Source: Reyranella massiliensis 521
GTDB taxonomy: Bacteria; Pseudomonadota; Alphaproteobacteria; Reyranellales; Reyranellaceae
Assembly: GCF_000312425.1 (NCBI RefSeq)
Contig: NZ_HE997181.1
Span: 1,331,486 to 1,395,485, forward strand
Direction of reading: 5' to 3'
Length of the DNA: 64,000 nucleotides
In this document: positions 50,788 to 58,396 of the stretch, in pieces
Layout of the letters: every line of letters starts with the position of its first letter
Position numbering within the stretch: position 1 is the first letter of the stretch
Program-made: the position numbers and the translations under genes
The notes under the pieces: generated by a model
What the model saw: only the letters and a program-made list of their open reading frames with translations
What the model was told of the DNA's origin: nothing
Databases searched by the model: none

Positions 50788-51195
50788 TTGCGGGGAGCGA
50801 TCATTCTCGGTACGGTGCTGCTGAGTGCATTCGGCAGTGCTTCCGCGCAAGATCAACGTCCGCCGCAACTTGCCAATCCGGCTTCGGTGCGATGCGTCGA
50901 GCAGGGCGGGGCGCTCGAGATCGAAAAGCGCCCCGATGGCGGTCAGTACGGTGTCTGCACCTTCGTCGACAACTATCAGTGTGAGGAATGGGCACTGTTC
51001 CGCGGCGAATGCCCAAAGGGAGGGTTGCGCGTGACGGGCTATGTAACGTCTGCCGGCCGGTTCTGCGCCATCACCGGCGGCCGCTATGCCGTGTCGTCGC
51101 CGCCGGCTGCCGCCGCAGAAAAGGGCGTGTGCTCGCTTCCCGGCGGCAAGACCTGCGACGCCGACGCCTACTATGCAGGGACGTGCTCACGATGA
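50788..51195 (+). CDS. DUF333 family exported protein
   Basis: A 135-residue Cys-rich exported protein. The signal peptide MRGAIILGTVLLSAFGSASA ends at about residue 20. The DUF333 signature is LANPASVRCVEQGGALEIEKRPDGGQYGVC, followed by NYQCEEWALFRGECPKGGLRVTGY. The C-terminal part repeats a Cys pattern (GRFCAITGG, GVCSLPGGKTCDADAYYAGTC), so disulfides are likely. The start is TTG with AGGAG about ten bases upstream. It is embedded between the sulfatase (10 bases upstream) and moxR (4-base overlap), so it is expected to be co-translated with both. Its role is unknown. Confidence 0.82.
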   Translation: MRGAIILGTVLLSAFGSASAQDQRPPQLANPASVRCVEQGGALEIEKRPDGGQYGVCTFVDNYQCEEWALFRGECPKGGLRVTGYVTSAGRFCAITGGRYAVSSPPAAAAEKGVCSLPGGKTCDADAYYAGTCSR

Positions 51196-52166
51196 GCGCG
51201 CGCGAGCAGATCGCCGAGATCCAGCGCCGGGTAAATGCGTCGGTCATCGGCCAGGAAAGGGTGGTCGAGCGGCTGGTGATCGCCCTGCTGGCCAACGGCA
51301 ACGTACTGATCGAAGGGCTGCCGGGGCTGGCCAAGACGCGCGCGATCAAGAGCCTGTCGAAGGCGCTGGAGTCAGAGTTCAGCCGCATCCAGTTCACGCC
51401 GGACCTCCTGCCATCCGACGTGACGGGGGGCGAGATCTATCTCAGCCAGGGCGCGGGGGCAGGCACCTTTCAGTTCCGTCAGGGACCCGTGTTCGGCAAT
51501 CTTGTGCTGGCGGACGAGATCAACCGTGCGCCGGCCAAGGTCCAGTCGGCATTGCTGGAAGCCATGGAGGAGCGTCAGGTCACGGTTTCGGGCAAGCGCT
51601 ACAAGCTGCCGGCTCTGTTCATGGTCCTGGCGACCCAGAACCCAATTGAACAGGAAGGCACCTATCCGCTGCCCGAGGCGCAGATGGATCGGTTCCTGAT
51701 GCATGTCCGAATCGACTATCCAAGCGATGCGAACGAAGTGAAGGTGCTGCAACTCGTGCGGGGGGAAGAAGCACAGGGCGTCGAGACGGCACCTCTGCCG
51801 CCGGTGGAGCAGCGGGCCATCTTTGCTGCGCGCGGAGAAATCGATCACGTGAAGAGCGTTGCCGCCGTCGAAACCTATATTGTCGCGCTGATCGCCGCGA
51901 CCCGTCGACCATCGGAATATGGCGACCAGCTCAAGGACTGGCTCTCGATCGGCGCCAGCCCGCGTGGCTCGCTGGCGCTGGACCGCTGTTCGCGAGCCCA
52001 TGCCTGGCTGCAGGGACGTGATCATGTCCTGCCGGAAGACGTGCGGGCGGTGTCACACGATTGCCTGCGCCATCGCCTGACGCTTTCCTACGAGGCCACC
52101 GCCGCGGGCGTCGGCAAGGATGACGTCATCGACGAAATTCTGAAGCAGGTGGCCGTCGCGGCGTGA
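51192..52166 (+). CDS. MoxR family AAA+ ATPase
   Basis: A 324-residue AAA+ ATPase of the MoxR class. Walker A is GLPGLAKT (residues 42-49), the pre-sensor segment is FTPDLLPSDVTGGEIY, Walker B is LVLADEINRAPAK (D108, E109), sensor 1 is VLATQNPIEQEGTYPLPEAQMDRF, and an Arg-rich sensor 2 is in ASPRGSLALDR. Members act as chaperones that insert metals or remodel von Willebrand-domain partners. It overlaps the upstream DUF333 gene (ATGA) and is followed by DUF58, DUF4381, VWA, VWA, TPR and BatD-like genes, its usual partners. The ATG at 51192 is chosen because the conserved sequence begins there. Confidence 0.95.
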   Translation: MSAREQIAEIQRRVNASVIGQERVVERLVIALLANGNVLIEGLPGLAKTRAIKSLSKALESEFSRIQFTPDLLPSDVTGGEIYLSQGAGAGTFQFRQGPVFGNLVLADEINRAPAKVQSALLEAMEERQVTVSGKRYKLPALFMVLATQNPIEQEGTYPLPEAQMDRFLMHVRIDYPSDANEVKVLQLVRGEEAQGVETAPLPPVEQRAIFAARGEIDHVKSVAAVETYIVALIAATRRPSEYGDQLKDWLSIGASPRGSLALDRCSRAHAWLQGRDHVLPEDVRAVSHDCLRHRLTLSYEATAAGVGKDDVIDEILKQVAVAA

Positions 52167-52182
52167 CGCAGAAGGAGGGCGG

Positions 52183-53121
52183 ATGACTGAGGCACGCGCC
52201 TATGTGACCCTCGACGAGCTGCTGCATCTGCGCCATCGCGCCAAGGGCTTCAGCTTTCTGCCCCGCCAGCCGGTGCATAGCCTTTTGACCGGCCGACATG
52301 CCTCGCGGCTGCGCGGCCGCGGTCTCGATTTCGAGGAACTGCGCCACTATGCCGAAGGCGACGACACTCGAGCTATGGACTGGGCTGCGACCGCGCGGCT
52401 CGGGACGCCGCATGTCCGTGTCTATGGCGAGGAACGCGATCGCAACGTCCTGCTGCTGGTCGATCAGCGGCAATCCATGTTCTTCGGCAGCCAGCTTGCC
52501 ATGAAGTCTGTCGTCGCCGCCGAAGCGGCAGCCCTCTCGGCCTTCCGCGTCGCGTCGTTGGGCGACAGGGTCGGCGCCATTGTCTTCTCGGAGGCGGGCG
52601 GCGTGGTCGAAATCAAGCCGGAGGCGCGCGACGCCGGTGTCCGGCGCATCCTGGGCGAGATCGTGCGTCACAACCGCTTGCTGTCGGCGACGGCTGGTGA
52701 GTCCGATCCGGCGCTGCTCAACGAAGCGCTGCGCCGCGCCGTCCGCCTCGCTCATCACGATTGGCTGATCGTGCTGATCTCCGACATCGCGGGGGCCGAC
52801 GCCGAGAGCGTCAAGCACGTGACGCGCCTCACTGGCCACAACGACGCGCTTTCCGTATTCATTTCAGACCCCCTGGAAGCCGAATTGCCGGACATTGGAA
52901 ACGCCGTTCTGACCGATGGCAGCCGCCAGATCGAAGCGGACCTCTCCGCAGGTGTTCTGCGTCGGCAATTCTCGGCAGGCTTTGCCGAACGGCGGGCCAG
53001 CGCGGCCCGTTTCTCGTTGCAGCGAGCCATTCCCGTGTTGCCGTTGGTCACGGGCCGCGACGTGTCCGACCAGTTCCGCGAACAGCTCGGCCGACGCCTT
53101 TCCCGGCGCCGCGCGGCCTGA
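52183..53121 (+). CDS. DUF58 domain protein (VWA-like)
   Basis: A 312-residue cytoplasmic DUF58 protein. The family signature is GRGLDFEELRHYAEGDDTRAMDW (about residues 46-68). It is followed by a VWA-like fold whose metal site, normally D-x-S-x-S, reads DQRQSMFFGS here, an S-to-R change at position 3. DDWLIVLISDIAGAD-like and HDALSVFISDP segments complete the fold. DUF58 proteins form the second component of MoxR systems. It is spaced 16 bases from moxR and eight from DUF4381. Confidence 0.9.
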   Translation: MTEARAYVTLDELLHLRHRAKGFSFLPRQPVHSLLTGRHASRLRGRGLDFEELRHYAEGDDTRAMDWAATARLGTPHVRVYGEERDRNVLLLVDQRQSMFFGSQLAMKSVVAAEAAALSAFRVASLGDRVGAIVFSEAGGVVEIKPEARDAGVRRILGEIVRHNRLLSATAGESDPALLNEALRRAVRLAHHDWLIVLISDIAGADAESVKHVTRLTGHNDALSVFISDPLEAELPDIGNAVLTDGSRQIEADLSAGVLRRQFSAGFAERRASAARFSLQRAIPVLPLVTGRDVSDQFREQLGRRLSRRRAA

Positions 53122-53129
53122 GCGCGGGG

Positions 53130-53564
53130 ATGAGCGATCCCGCCGATCTTTCCAACCTGCGCGACATCGTCGTCCCACCTGAGGTCGCCCTGTGGCCACC
53201 AGCGCCGGGCTGGTGGATACTCCTGGCGGGCGGCATTGCCATGGCGGCGATCTTCGCCGGCATGATCGTCGCTCGATACAGGCGCAATGCCTATCGACGG
53301 GCCGCCCTCGTTGCTCTCGACACGGCCGACGCTGGCGACATCTCCAGCATCTTGAAACGCGTGGCGCTGGCGGCGTGGCCGCGGGCCGAAGTGGCGTCGC
53401 TGACGGGCGCCGAGTGGCTTGCCTTTCTGGACCGCACCGCCCGCAGCAATGTGTTCACCCAGGGAGCCGGGCGCGATTTGGAAGGCTTGGCCTTTGGCGG
53501 CGCCGGCGACGAGCAGGCCGTCCGGGCGGCGGCCCGCAACTGGATTCGGCGGCATCGATGCTGA
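53130..53564 (+). CDS. DUF4381 family membrane protein
   Basis: A 144-residue protein. A short periplasmic N-terminus (LSNLRDIVVPPEVALWPPAPGWW) is followed by one span, ILLAGGIAMAAIFAGMIVARY, and a cytoplasmic part that ends in the family pattern SLTGAEWLAFLDRTARSNVFTQGAGRDLEGLAF. DUF4381 genes are almost always inside MoxR/VWA clusters. Start at the ATG 53130-53132. It overlaps the next VWA gene by seven bases. Confidence 0.88.
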   Translation: MSDPADLSNLRDIVVPPEVALWPPAPGWWILLAGGIAMAAIFAGMIVARYRRNAYRRAALVALDTADAGDISSILKRVALAAWPRAEVASLTGAEWLAFLDRTARSNVFTQGAGRDLEGLAFGGAGDEQAVRAAARNWIRRHRC

Positions 53565-54556
53565 CGTTTGCCCAACCATGGTTCGCTCTTCTCCTGCCTC
53601 TGCCGGCACTGATCTGGTGGCTCATGCCGGCATATGCAGAGAGCCGGCGCGGCGTGCGTGTCCCGTTCTTCACGCTGCTCGTTTCTGCAACCGGCTTGCA
53701 GCCGCACGAAGGTGTCGTGACCCGGCAGCGTGGTTTCTGGCGGACGGCAAGCCTGGTGCTGTGCTGGCTGCTGTCGTTGCTGGCCCTGATGCGGCCGCAA
53801 TGGCTCGAGCCGCCGATCCATCGGGAAAGGCCGGCGCGGGATCTCCTGCTGCTGGTCGACCTCTCGGGCTCGATGGATACCAGGGACTTCACCGATCCAT
53901 CGGGCGCCAAGGTCGATCGCCTGACGGCCGCGAAGCAGGTGCTCGACGAGTTTCTCGCGAAGCGGCAAGGGGATCGCGTCGGTGTCGTGGTCTTCGGTAA
54001 CGCGGCCTTCACGCTGGTACCCTTCACGACTGACCTGAAGCTGGCGCGCGCGCTGCTGCAGGAGATGCAGGTCGGCATGGCCGGGCCGCGTACCGTGCTG
54101 GGCGACGCGATCGGGCTCGGCATCAACCTGTTCGCCCGCTCGACGGCGCCGGCCAAGACCATGATTGCCTTGACCGACGGTAACGACACGGCGAGCAGCG
54201 TGCCGCCGGCCGAAGCGGCGCGCATTGCTCACGATAAGGGGATCGTGATCCATACCGTGGCGATCGGCGATCCCGCAGCGGCCGGCGAGGAGAAGCTCGA
54301 CGAAGCGGCGTTGAAGGACGTGGCCACGGTGACCGGCGGCGGCTTCTACCGCGCGCTCGACCGCGCCGAACTGGCCGGCATCTATACGAAGCTCGACCAA
54401 ATCGAAGCACGCAAGGTCGATACGGTGAGCTACCAGCCGCGTACCGATCTCTATTGGGTTCCGCTGCTTGCGATGATCACGGTGGCGCTGTTGGCGCAGG
54501 CCCTGATGGTCGTGCGGCGGCCACGGTTGAGCCGCCTCCTGAAGGTGGCGTCATGA
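53558..54556 (+). CDS. von Willebrand factor A membrane protein (BatA-like)
   Basis: A 332-residue protein with an N-terminal pair of spans (LTFAQPWFALLLPLPALIWWL and LVLCWLLSLLALM), an extracytoplasmic VWA domain and a C-terminal span (WVPLLAMITVALLAQALMVV). The MIDAS is intact: DLSGS (D101, S103, S105), a Thr in the DLKLARAL region, and ALTDGND. This is the metal-competent VWA of the pair. It overlaps DUF4381 by seven bases and the second VWA-like gene by four. The start at 53558 gives the common MLTFAQPWF N-terminus. Confidence 0.93.
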   Translation: MLTFAQPWFALLLPLPALIWWLMPAYAESRRGVRVPFFTLLVSATGLQPHEGVVTRQRGFWRTASLVLCWLLSLLALMRPQWLEPPIHRERPARDLLLLVDLSGSMDTRDFTDPSGAKVDRLTAAKQVLDEFLAKRQGDRVGVVVFGNAAFTLVPFTTDLKLARALLQEMQVGMAGPRTVLGDAIGLGINLFARSTAPAKTMIALTDGNDTASSVPPAEAARIAHDKGIVIHTVAIGDPAAAGEEKLDEAALKDVATVTGGGFYRALDRAELAGIYTKLDQIEARKVDTVSYQPRTDLYWVPLLAMITVALLAQALMVVRRPRLSRLLKVAS

Positions 54557-55482
54557 CCGCTTTCCTCGAGAACTTTCATCTGTTGCGCCCTTGGGTGTTG
54601 CTGCTGCTCTTACCCGCACTGGCCCTGTGGTGGGCGAGCCATCGGGCCAGCGACACGATGCGCCGGTGGCGGCAGGTGATCGATCCGGCGCTGCTGAAGC
54701 ATCTCGTCGTTGGCGACACGGCCCGCCGTGCCTTGCGCCCGCATCATCTGCTGCTGGCTGGTATTGCCGTGGTGACCTTGGCGGCGGCAGGGCCGACGTG
54801 GCATCGCGAACCGTCGCCTTTTGCCGAACAGGCGGCACCGGCGATGATCGTGCTCAAGGTGACGCCCTCAATGACGACACCCGATCTGGCGCCGACGCGC
54901 CTCGACCGGGCACGACAGAAGATCGGCGATCTGCTCAAGCTCCGGGACGGCATGCCGGCAGGGCTCATCGCCTATAGTGGCTCCGCCCACCTCGTCCTGC
55001 CGCCGACACCCGATCGCGACGTGGTGATTGGTATGGCGGGGGCGCTGTCGCCGGCGATCATGCCGCGCGAAGGCGACCAGCTGGCCGATGCGGTGAAGCT
55101 CGCTGCGCAGGTGCTGCGGGATGGCGGACAGGGCGGCTCGATCCTGGTCGTGGCCGACAATGCGGCGCGCGGTCAGGCCGCGGCGCTGAAATCGCTCGCC
55201 GTCGGGGCGCCGGTGATCCTGTTCGCCGTGGCTCCGCCGCAGTTCGTGGCGGCCGATGCGGGCCTTGCGGCGGCAGTGTCGGCACTCGATGCCCGTGAGG
55301 TCGTCGCGACGGTGGACAATCAGGATGTGCAGGCGATTGCACGCCGGCTGGTGGATGCACCCGGTGCGCCAGTGGCTGCCGGTGAGACGGTGCATTGGCA
55401 GGAAGCAGGCTGGTGGCTGACGCCAGCCGTTTCTCTGATGGTGCTGCTGTGGTTTCGCCGCGGTTGGGTCATCGCGTCATGA
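54553..55482 (+). CDS. VWA-like membrane protein with degenerate MIDAS (BatB-like)
   Basis: A 309-residue paralogue of the upstream VWA protein with the same layout: N-terminal spans (RPWVLLLLLPALALWWA and HLLLAGIAVVTLAAAG), a VWA fold, and a C-terminal span (LTPAVSLMVLLWF). The metal site, expected as D-x-S-x-S after the first strand, reads LKVTPSMTTPD, so Asp is replaced by Lys102 and the first Ser by Thr104; only Ser106 remains. It is probably a metal-free partner of the BatA-like protein. It starts inside the upstream gene (ATGA overlap), and the TPR gene overlaps its end. Confidence 0.88.
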   Translation: MTAFLENFHLLRPWVLLLLLPALALWWASHRASDTMRRWRQVIDPALLKHLVVGDTARRALRPHHLLLAGIAVVTLAAAGPTWHREPSPFAEQAAPAMIVLKVTPSMTTPDLAPTRLDRARQKIGDLLKLRDGMPAGLIAYSGSAHLVLPPTPDRDVVIGMAGALSPAIMPREGDQLADAVKLAAQVLRDGGQGGSILVVADNAARGQAAALKSLAVGAPVILFAVAPPQFVAADAGLAAAVSALDAREVVATVDNQDVQAIARRLVDAPGAPVAAGETVHWQEAGWWLTPAVSLMVLLWFRRGWVIAS

Positions 55483-56099
55483 AGCGGCCGGGTACCTCGA
55501 TGGCTGTGGTGGCATCGCTGGTCGTCGCGGCTTTGGCGATCGGAGCTTGGCAGATCGGCTGGGCCGATCTTTGGATGACACCGGATCAGCGTGGTCGCCG
55601 GTGGATGGCGGAACAGAATTATCGCGAGGCCGCCAAGGCCTTCGCAGATCCGATGTGGGCTGGCGTTGCCCGCTTCCGCGCCGGTGAGTTCAAGGAGGCC
55701 GCGGAGACCTTTGGTGGCCTGGCGACCGCAGCGGCGGCTTACGATCAAGGCAATGCACTGGTGATGCTCGGTAAGTACGACGATGCCGTCGGCCGCTACG
55801 ATCGTGCCTTGGCCCTGCGGCCGGGCTGGGCCGATGCAGAGGCAAACCGGACGCTGGCAAGACTGCGGGCGGAAATGATGCGGCAGAAGGGTGCCGATGC
55901 CGGCGACCAGCGCGAGGGCGCCGACGAGATCGTCTACGACAAGGACAAGAAAAACCAGGAGGGGCAGAAGACCGAGGTTACCGGCGCCGTGATGACCGAC
56001 GAAGCCTCGCGCGCCGTGTGGCTGAAGCGTCTGCAGAGTCGCCCCGCCGACTTCCTTCGGGCGCGCTTCGTCAACCAGCTCGAGAGCAAGGCGCCATGA
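55479..56099 (+). CDS. TPR-repeat membrane protein (BatC-like)
   Basis: A 206-residue protein. One N-terminal span (MAVVASLVVAALAIGAWQI) is followed by TPR-like helical pairs (YREAAKAFADPMWAGVARFRAGEFKEAAETF, and AAYDQGNALVMLGKYDDAVGRYDRALALRPGWADAEANRTLARLRAE). The C-terminal half is a Lys/Glu/Asp-rich region. A short TPR protein after two VWA proteins is the typical BatC position. Overlaps of four bases on both sides (ATGA) indicate tight co-translation. Confidence 0.9.
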   Translation: MKRPGTSMAVVASLVVAALAIGAWQIGWADLWMTPDQRGRRWMAEQNYREAAKAFADPMWAGVARFRAGEFKEAAETFGGLATAAAAYDQGNALVMLGKYDDAVGRYDRALALRPGWADAEANRTLARLRAEMMRQKGADAGDQREGADEIVYDKDKKNQEGQKTEVTGAVMTDEASRAVWLKRLQSRPADFLRARFVNQLESKAP

Positions 56100-57313
56100 G
56101 AGTGGTGCTTTCGCTTCTGGTCCTGCTGCTGTCGGTGCCGGCGATGGCCCAGACCGAAGGCGTGGTCGTACGGACCACGGTGAAGCCGGAGCAGGGCGTC
56201 GTGCTGGGGCAGCATGTCCGCGTCTTGGTGGATGTCCTGTTTCCGGGCGAGATGCCTCGACCGCCGCGGGTTTCTCTCGCCGACATGTCGGGCGCGCAGA
56301 TCGTACGCTACGAAACGCAGGCCACGACAATGAGCGACACGATCGACGGCAAGACTTATGCCGGGCAGCGCTTCGAGTTCGCCCTTTATCCGCGTCGCGG
56401 CGGCCGGCTCACCATTCCGGCGCCGTCGGTGACCATATTGAACAGCTCCGGCGATATTGCGGGCCAGCTCCAGGGAAAGCCGCTCGAGTTGCAGATTGCC
56501 GTGCCGCCGGGTGTCGATCCGACGGCACCGGTGGTCGCCGCCGACTCGCTCACGCTTGAAGAACAATGGCAGCCGGTGCCGTCGAATGCCTTCAAGGCGG
56601 GCGACGCCATCGTCCGCACGATCACCCGCGTCGCCGCCGATGTGCCAGGCATGGCAATGCTCGACCTCGCCTTCACCGCGCCGCGAGGCGTACGTGTCTA
56701 TGTCGACCCGCCGCAAAGCACCGATCAGGTCAGTCGCGGCGCGCTAACAGGCCGGCGAACCGATCGCGTGACCTATGTGTTCGAGACTGGCGGTTCGTTC
56801 GTAATTCCCGAGGTCGCGCAGCCCTGGTGGGATCTTTCGGCGAACCGTCTCCGGCGCGCCGTGGGTGGAGGCGCCACGATCGCGGTGGCGAGCGCGCCGG
56901 TTGCTGCGGCGCCTGGCGACCCTGTCGAGCGCTGGGTATTCGCGGCCGCCACGGTACTGGGTCTCGTGTCCTTGGCGCTGTGGAGCTGGCTGCATGTACG
57001 CAGATGGCAGGCTGATCGTCGCGCCCGCTGGCTGGCTTCCGAATCAAAGGCCTTCGACGATCTCAAGGCTGCGTGTCGCAAAGACGGACCTGAGGCCGCC
57101 TATCGCACCTTTGCGGCGTGGCGGCAGCGCTTGCCAAGGCCGGAGGATGCCGCGCCACTTGCCGAGGAGATTGAAGCCGCATTGTTTGCCGGCGCGCCCT
57201 GGTCGCCCGATAGGGCCGATGCCTTCGCCAGGAAGGCCGAGGCGCTGCGCCATGCGACGGTACGGCGAGAGCGGGCGAGCATCTTGCCGCCGCTCAATCC
57301 CGCGGTGCCCTGA
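56096..57313 (+). CDS. BatD-like exported membrane protein
   Basis: A 405-residue protein. The signal peptide MRVVLSLLVLLLSVPAMA runs to residue 18. A beta-rich periplasmic part contains RTTVKPEQGVVLGQHVRVLVDVLFPGEMP and the typical FEFALYPRRGGRLTIPAPSVTI. A C-terminal span (WVFAAATVLGLVSLALWSWLH, about residue 285-305) is followed by a cytoplasmic helical tail (FDDLKAACRKDGPEAAYRTFAAWRQRL). Organisation matches BatD (oxygen-tolerance family). It is the last gene of the cluster; the next gene converges 22 bases beyond. Confidence 0.88.
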   Translation: MRVVLSLLVLLLSVPAMAQTEGVVVRTTVKPEQGVVLGQHVRVLVDVLFPGEMPRPPRVSLADMSGAQIVRYETQATTMSDTIDGKTYAGQRFEFALYPRRGGRLTIPAPSVTILNSSGDIAGQLQGKPLELQIAVPPGVDPTAPVVAADSLTLEEQWQPVPSNAFKAGDAIVRTITRVAADVPGMAMLDLAFTAPRGVRVYVDPPQSTDQVSRGALTGRRTDRVTYVFETGGSFVIPEVAQPWWDLSANRLRRAVGGGATIAVASAPVAAAPGDPVERWVFAAATVLGLVSLALWSWLHVRRWQADRRARWLASESKAFDDLKAACRKDGPEAAYRTFAAWRQRLPRPEDAAPLAEEIEAALFAGAPWSPDRADAFARKAEALRHATVRRERASILPPLNPAVP

Positions 57314-57335
57314 CGGGACACCGCCGCCGAACGGC

Positions 57336-57884
57336 TCAGGTCTGTTCGGAAGGCGCCTGCCTGACAGTAGACCGCTTTCGACTGCTTGGTGCCGGCTTCA
57401 TCAATGACGCAGCCAGCCGCACCGATAGAACAAGAGCGCGGCCGACCAGCATGCCGGCGCAGCATGTCGCAATGAGCGCGGCGCCGAGCTGAAGGTTCTC
57501 GAGAGCCGGGGTGAAGATCGCGGCCACGATCTCGGTGGCGACCGCAACGGCAAGAATGATCGGCACCCAGAGCAGCGCCCGCTTGGCGGCGGACCGCTCC
57601 TGCAGCATCGACATGTAGAGATCGACGTGCAGCACGGTCGTGAAGCCGCGGAGCATGCCGATCGCCAAACCCGCGAGCACTGCCGCCTCGAAAACCCAGG
57701 GAGGCCGATGGGCGATGACCTGCAGCAGGAACATGCCGATGGCGACGACCGTCGCCAGCGTTGCAGGCACGAACAGACGCCAGATCGACACGTAACGGCG
57801 TCGGATCTCGCGCAATGCGAAGTACACACAGCCGCTCGCCCCCAAAGCCAGCAGCAGGTGGACCAAAGTTAAATTGTAGACCAT
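57336..57884 (-). CDS. Four- or five-span membrane protein of unknown function
   Basis: A 182-residue hydrophobic protein I do not recognise. Spans are visible at about residues 5-23 (LTLVHLLLALGASGCVYFA), 37-57 (LFVPATLATVVAIGMFLLQVI), 66-84 (FEAAVLAGLAIGMLRGFTT), 103-121 (ALLWVPIILAVAVATEIVA) and 131-152 (LGAALIATCCAGMLVGRALVLS). The C-terminus is Arg/Lys-rich. The spans with few charged residues fit an integral inner-membrane protein. It converges with the BatD-like gene. Confidence 0.65.
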   Translation of the reverse strand: MVYNLTLVHLLLALGASGCVYFALREIRRRYVSIWRLFVPATLATVVAIGMFLLQVIAHRPPWVFEAAVLAGLAIGMLRGFTTVLHVDLYMSMLQERSAAKRALLWVPIILAVAVATEIVAAIFTPALENLQLGAALIATCCAGMLVGRALVLSVRLAASLMKPAPSSRKRSTVRQAPSEQT

Positions 57885-58000
57885 TTCCCGTTGAACACCC
57901 GACAGTACACTAACCGCTGCCGTCGCGTCGGGCGAGTATGTTTCGACCTGCTAAACGCCGCAGCTGGGTTCCTAAATGTTGCAGGTGGATTACGGCATCC

Positions 58001-58327
58001 TTACGGATGCGGCCCCCAGGGTGCCGCATTCAGCAGCTTCACTTCCTGACTCATCACCAGCGGACGAAACTTGACGGCGAAGCCGTCCATGAAGGCGGGG
58101 TCGGAGAAGACAGCGGCCCAGTGGCTGCGTCGGTGAGCATCGTCGTTGAACTTCCAGAGATGAACGAGCTGATTGATGGTACCCGTGTCGCCCTGGAAAT
58201 AGCCGACGAGGTTTTTGGCATGGCCGCCCTTGTCGAGCGCGGGGAAGCCGAACTCCTGATAGAGCTTTACCGCCTCCGCCATCTTGCCGACGTAAAGCGT
58301 GTAGGTCCTGAGTTCGTAGAGCGCCAT
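58001..58327 (-). CDS. NIPSNAP family protein
   Basis: A 108-residue ferredoxin-like dimeric alpha/beta-barrel protein. MALYELRTYTLYVGKMAEAVKLYQEFGFP is the classic NIPSNAP opening (Y-E-[LM]-R-x-Y), with INQLVHLWKFNDDAHRRSHW later. The function of bacterial members is unclear. It lies between a membrane-protein gene on the same strand and the divergent FAD monooxygenase, whose start is 70 bases away. Such proteins often sit beside oxidative catabolic genes. Confidence 0.88.
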   Translation of the reverse strand: MALYELRTYTLYVGKMAEAVKLYQEFGFPALDKGGHAKNLVGYFQGDTGTINQLVHLWKFNDDAHRRSHWAAVFSDPAFMDGFAVKFRPLVMSQEVKLLNAAPWGPHP

Positions 58328-58396
58328 TTCGATCTCCCGCCGTGATGCTGGACCTCAGGATGACAAGGACGCGCGTTACGCTCTAGGCTCGATTCC

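Noticed and set aside
48975-50804. A 609-codon minus-strand frame opposite the sulfatase
   Set aside because: The plus strand encodes the sulfatase with its CTAGR and DDVG motifs; the minus frame has no recognisable features.
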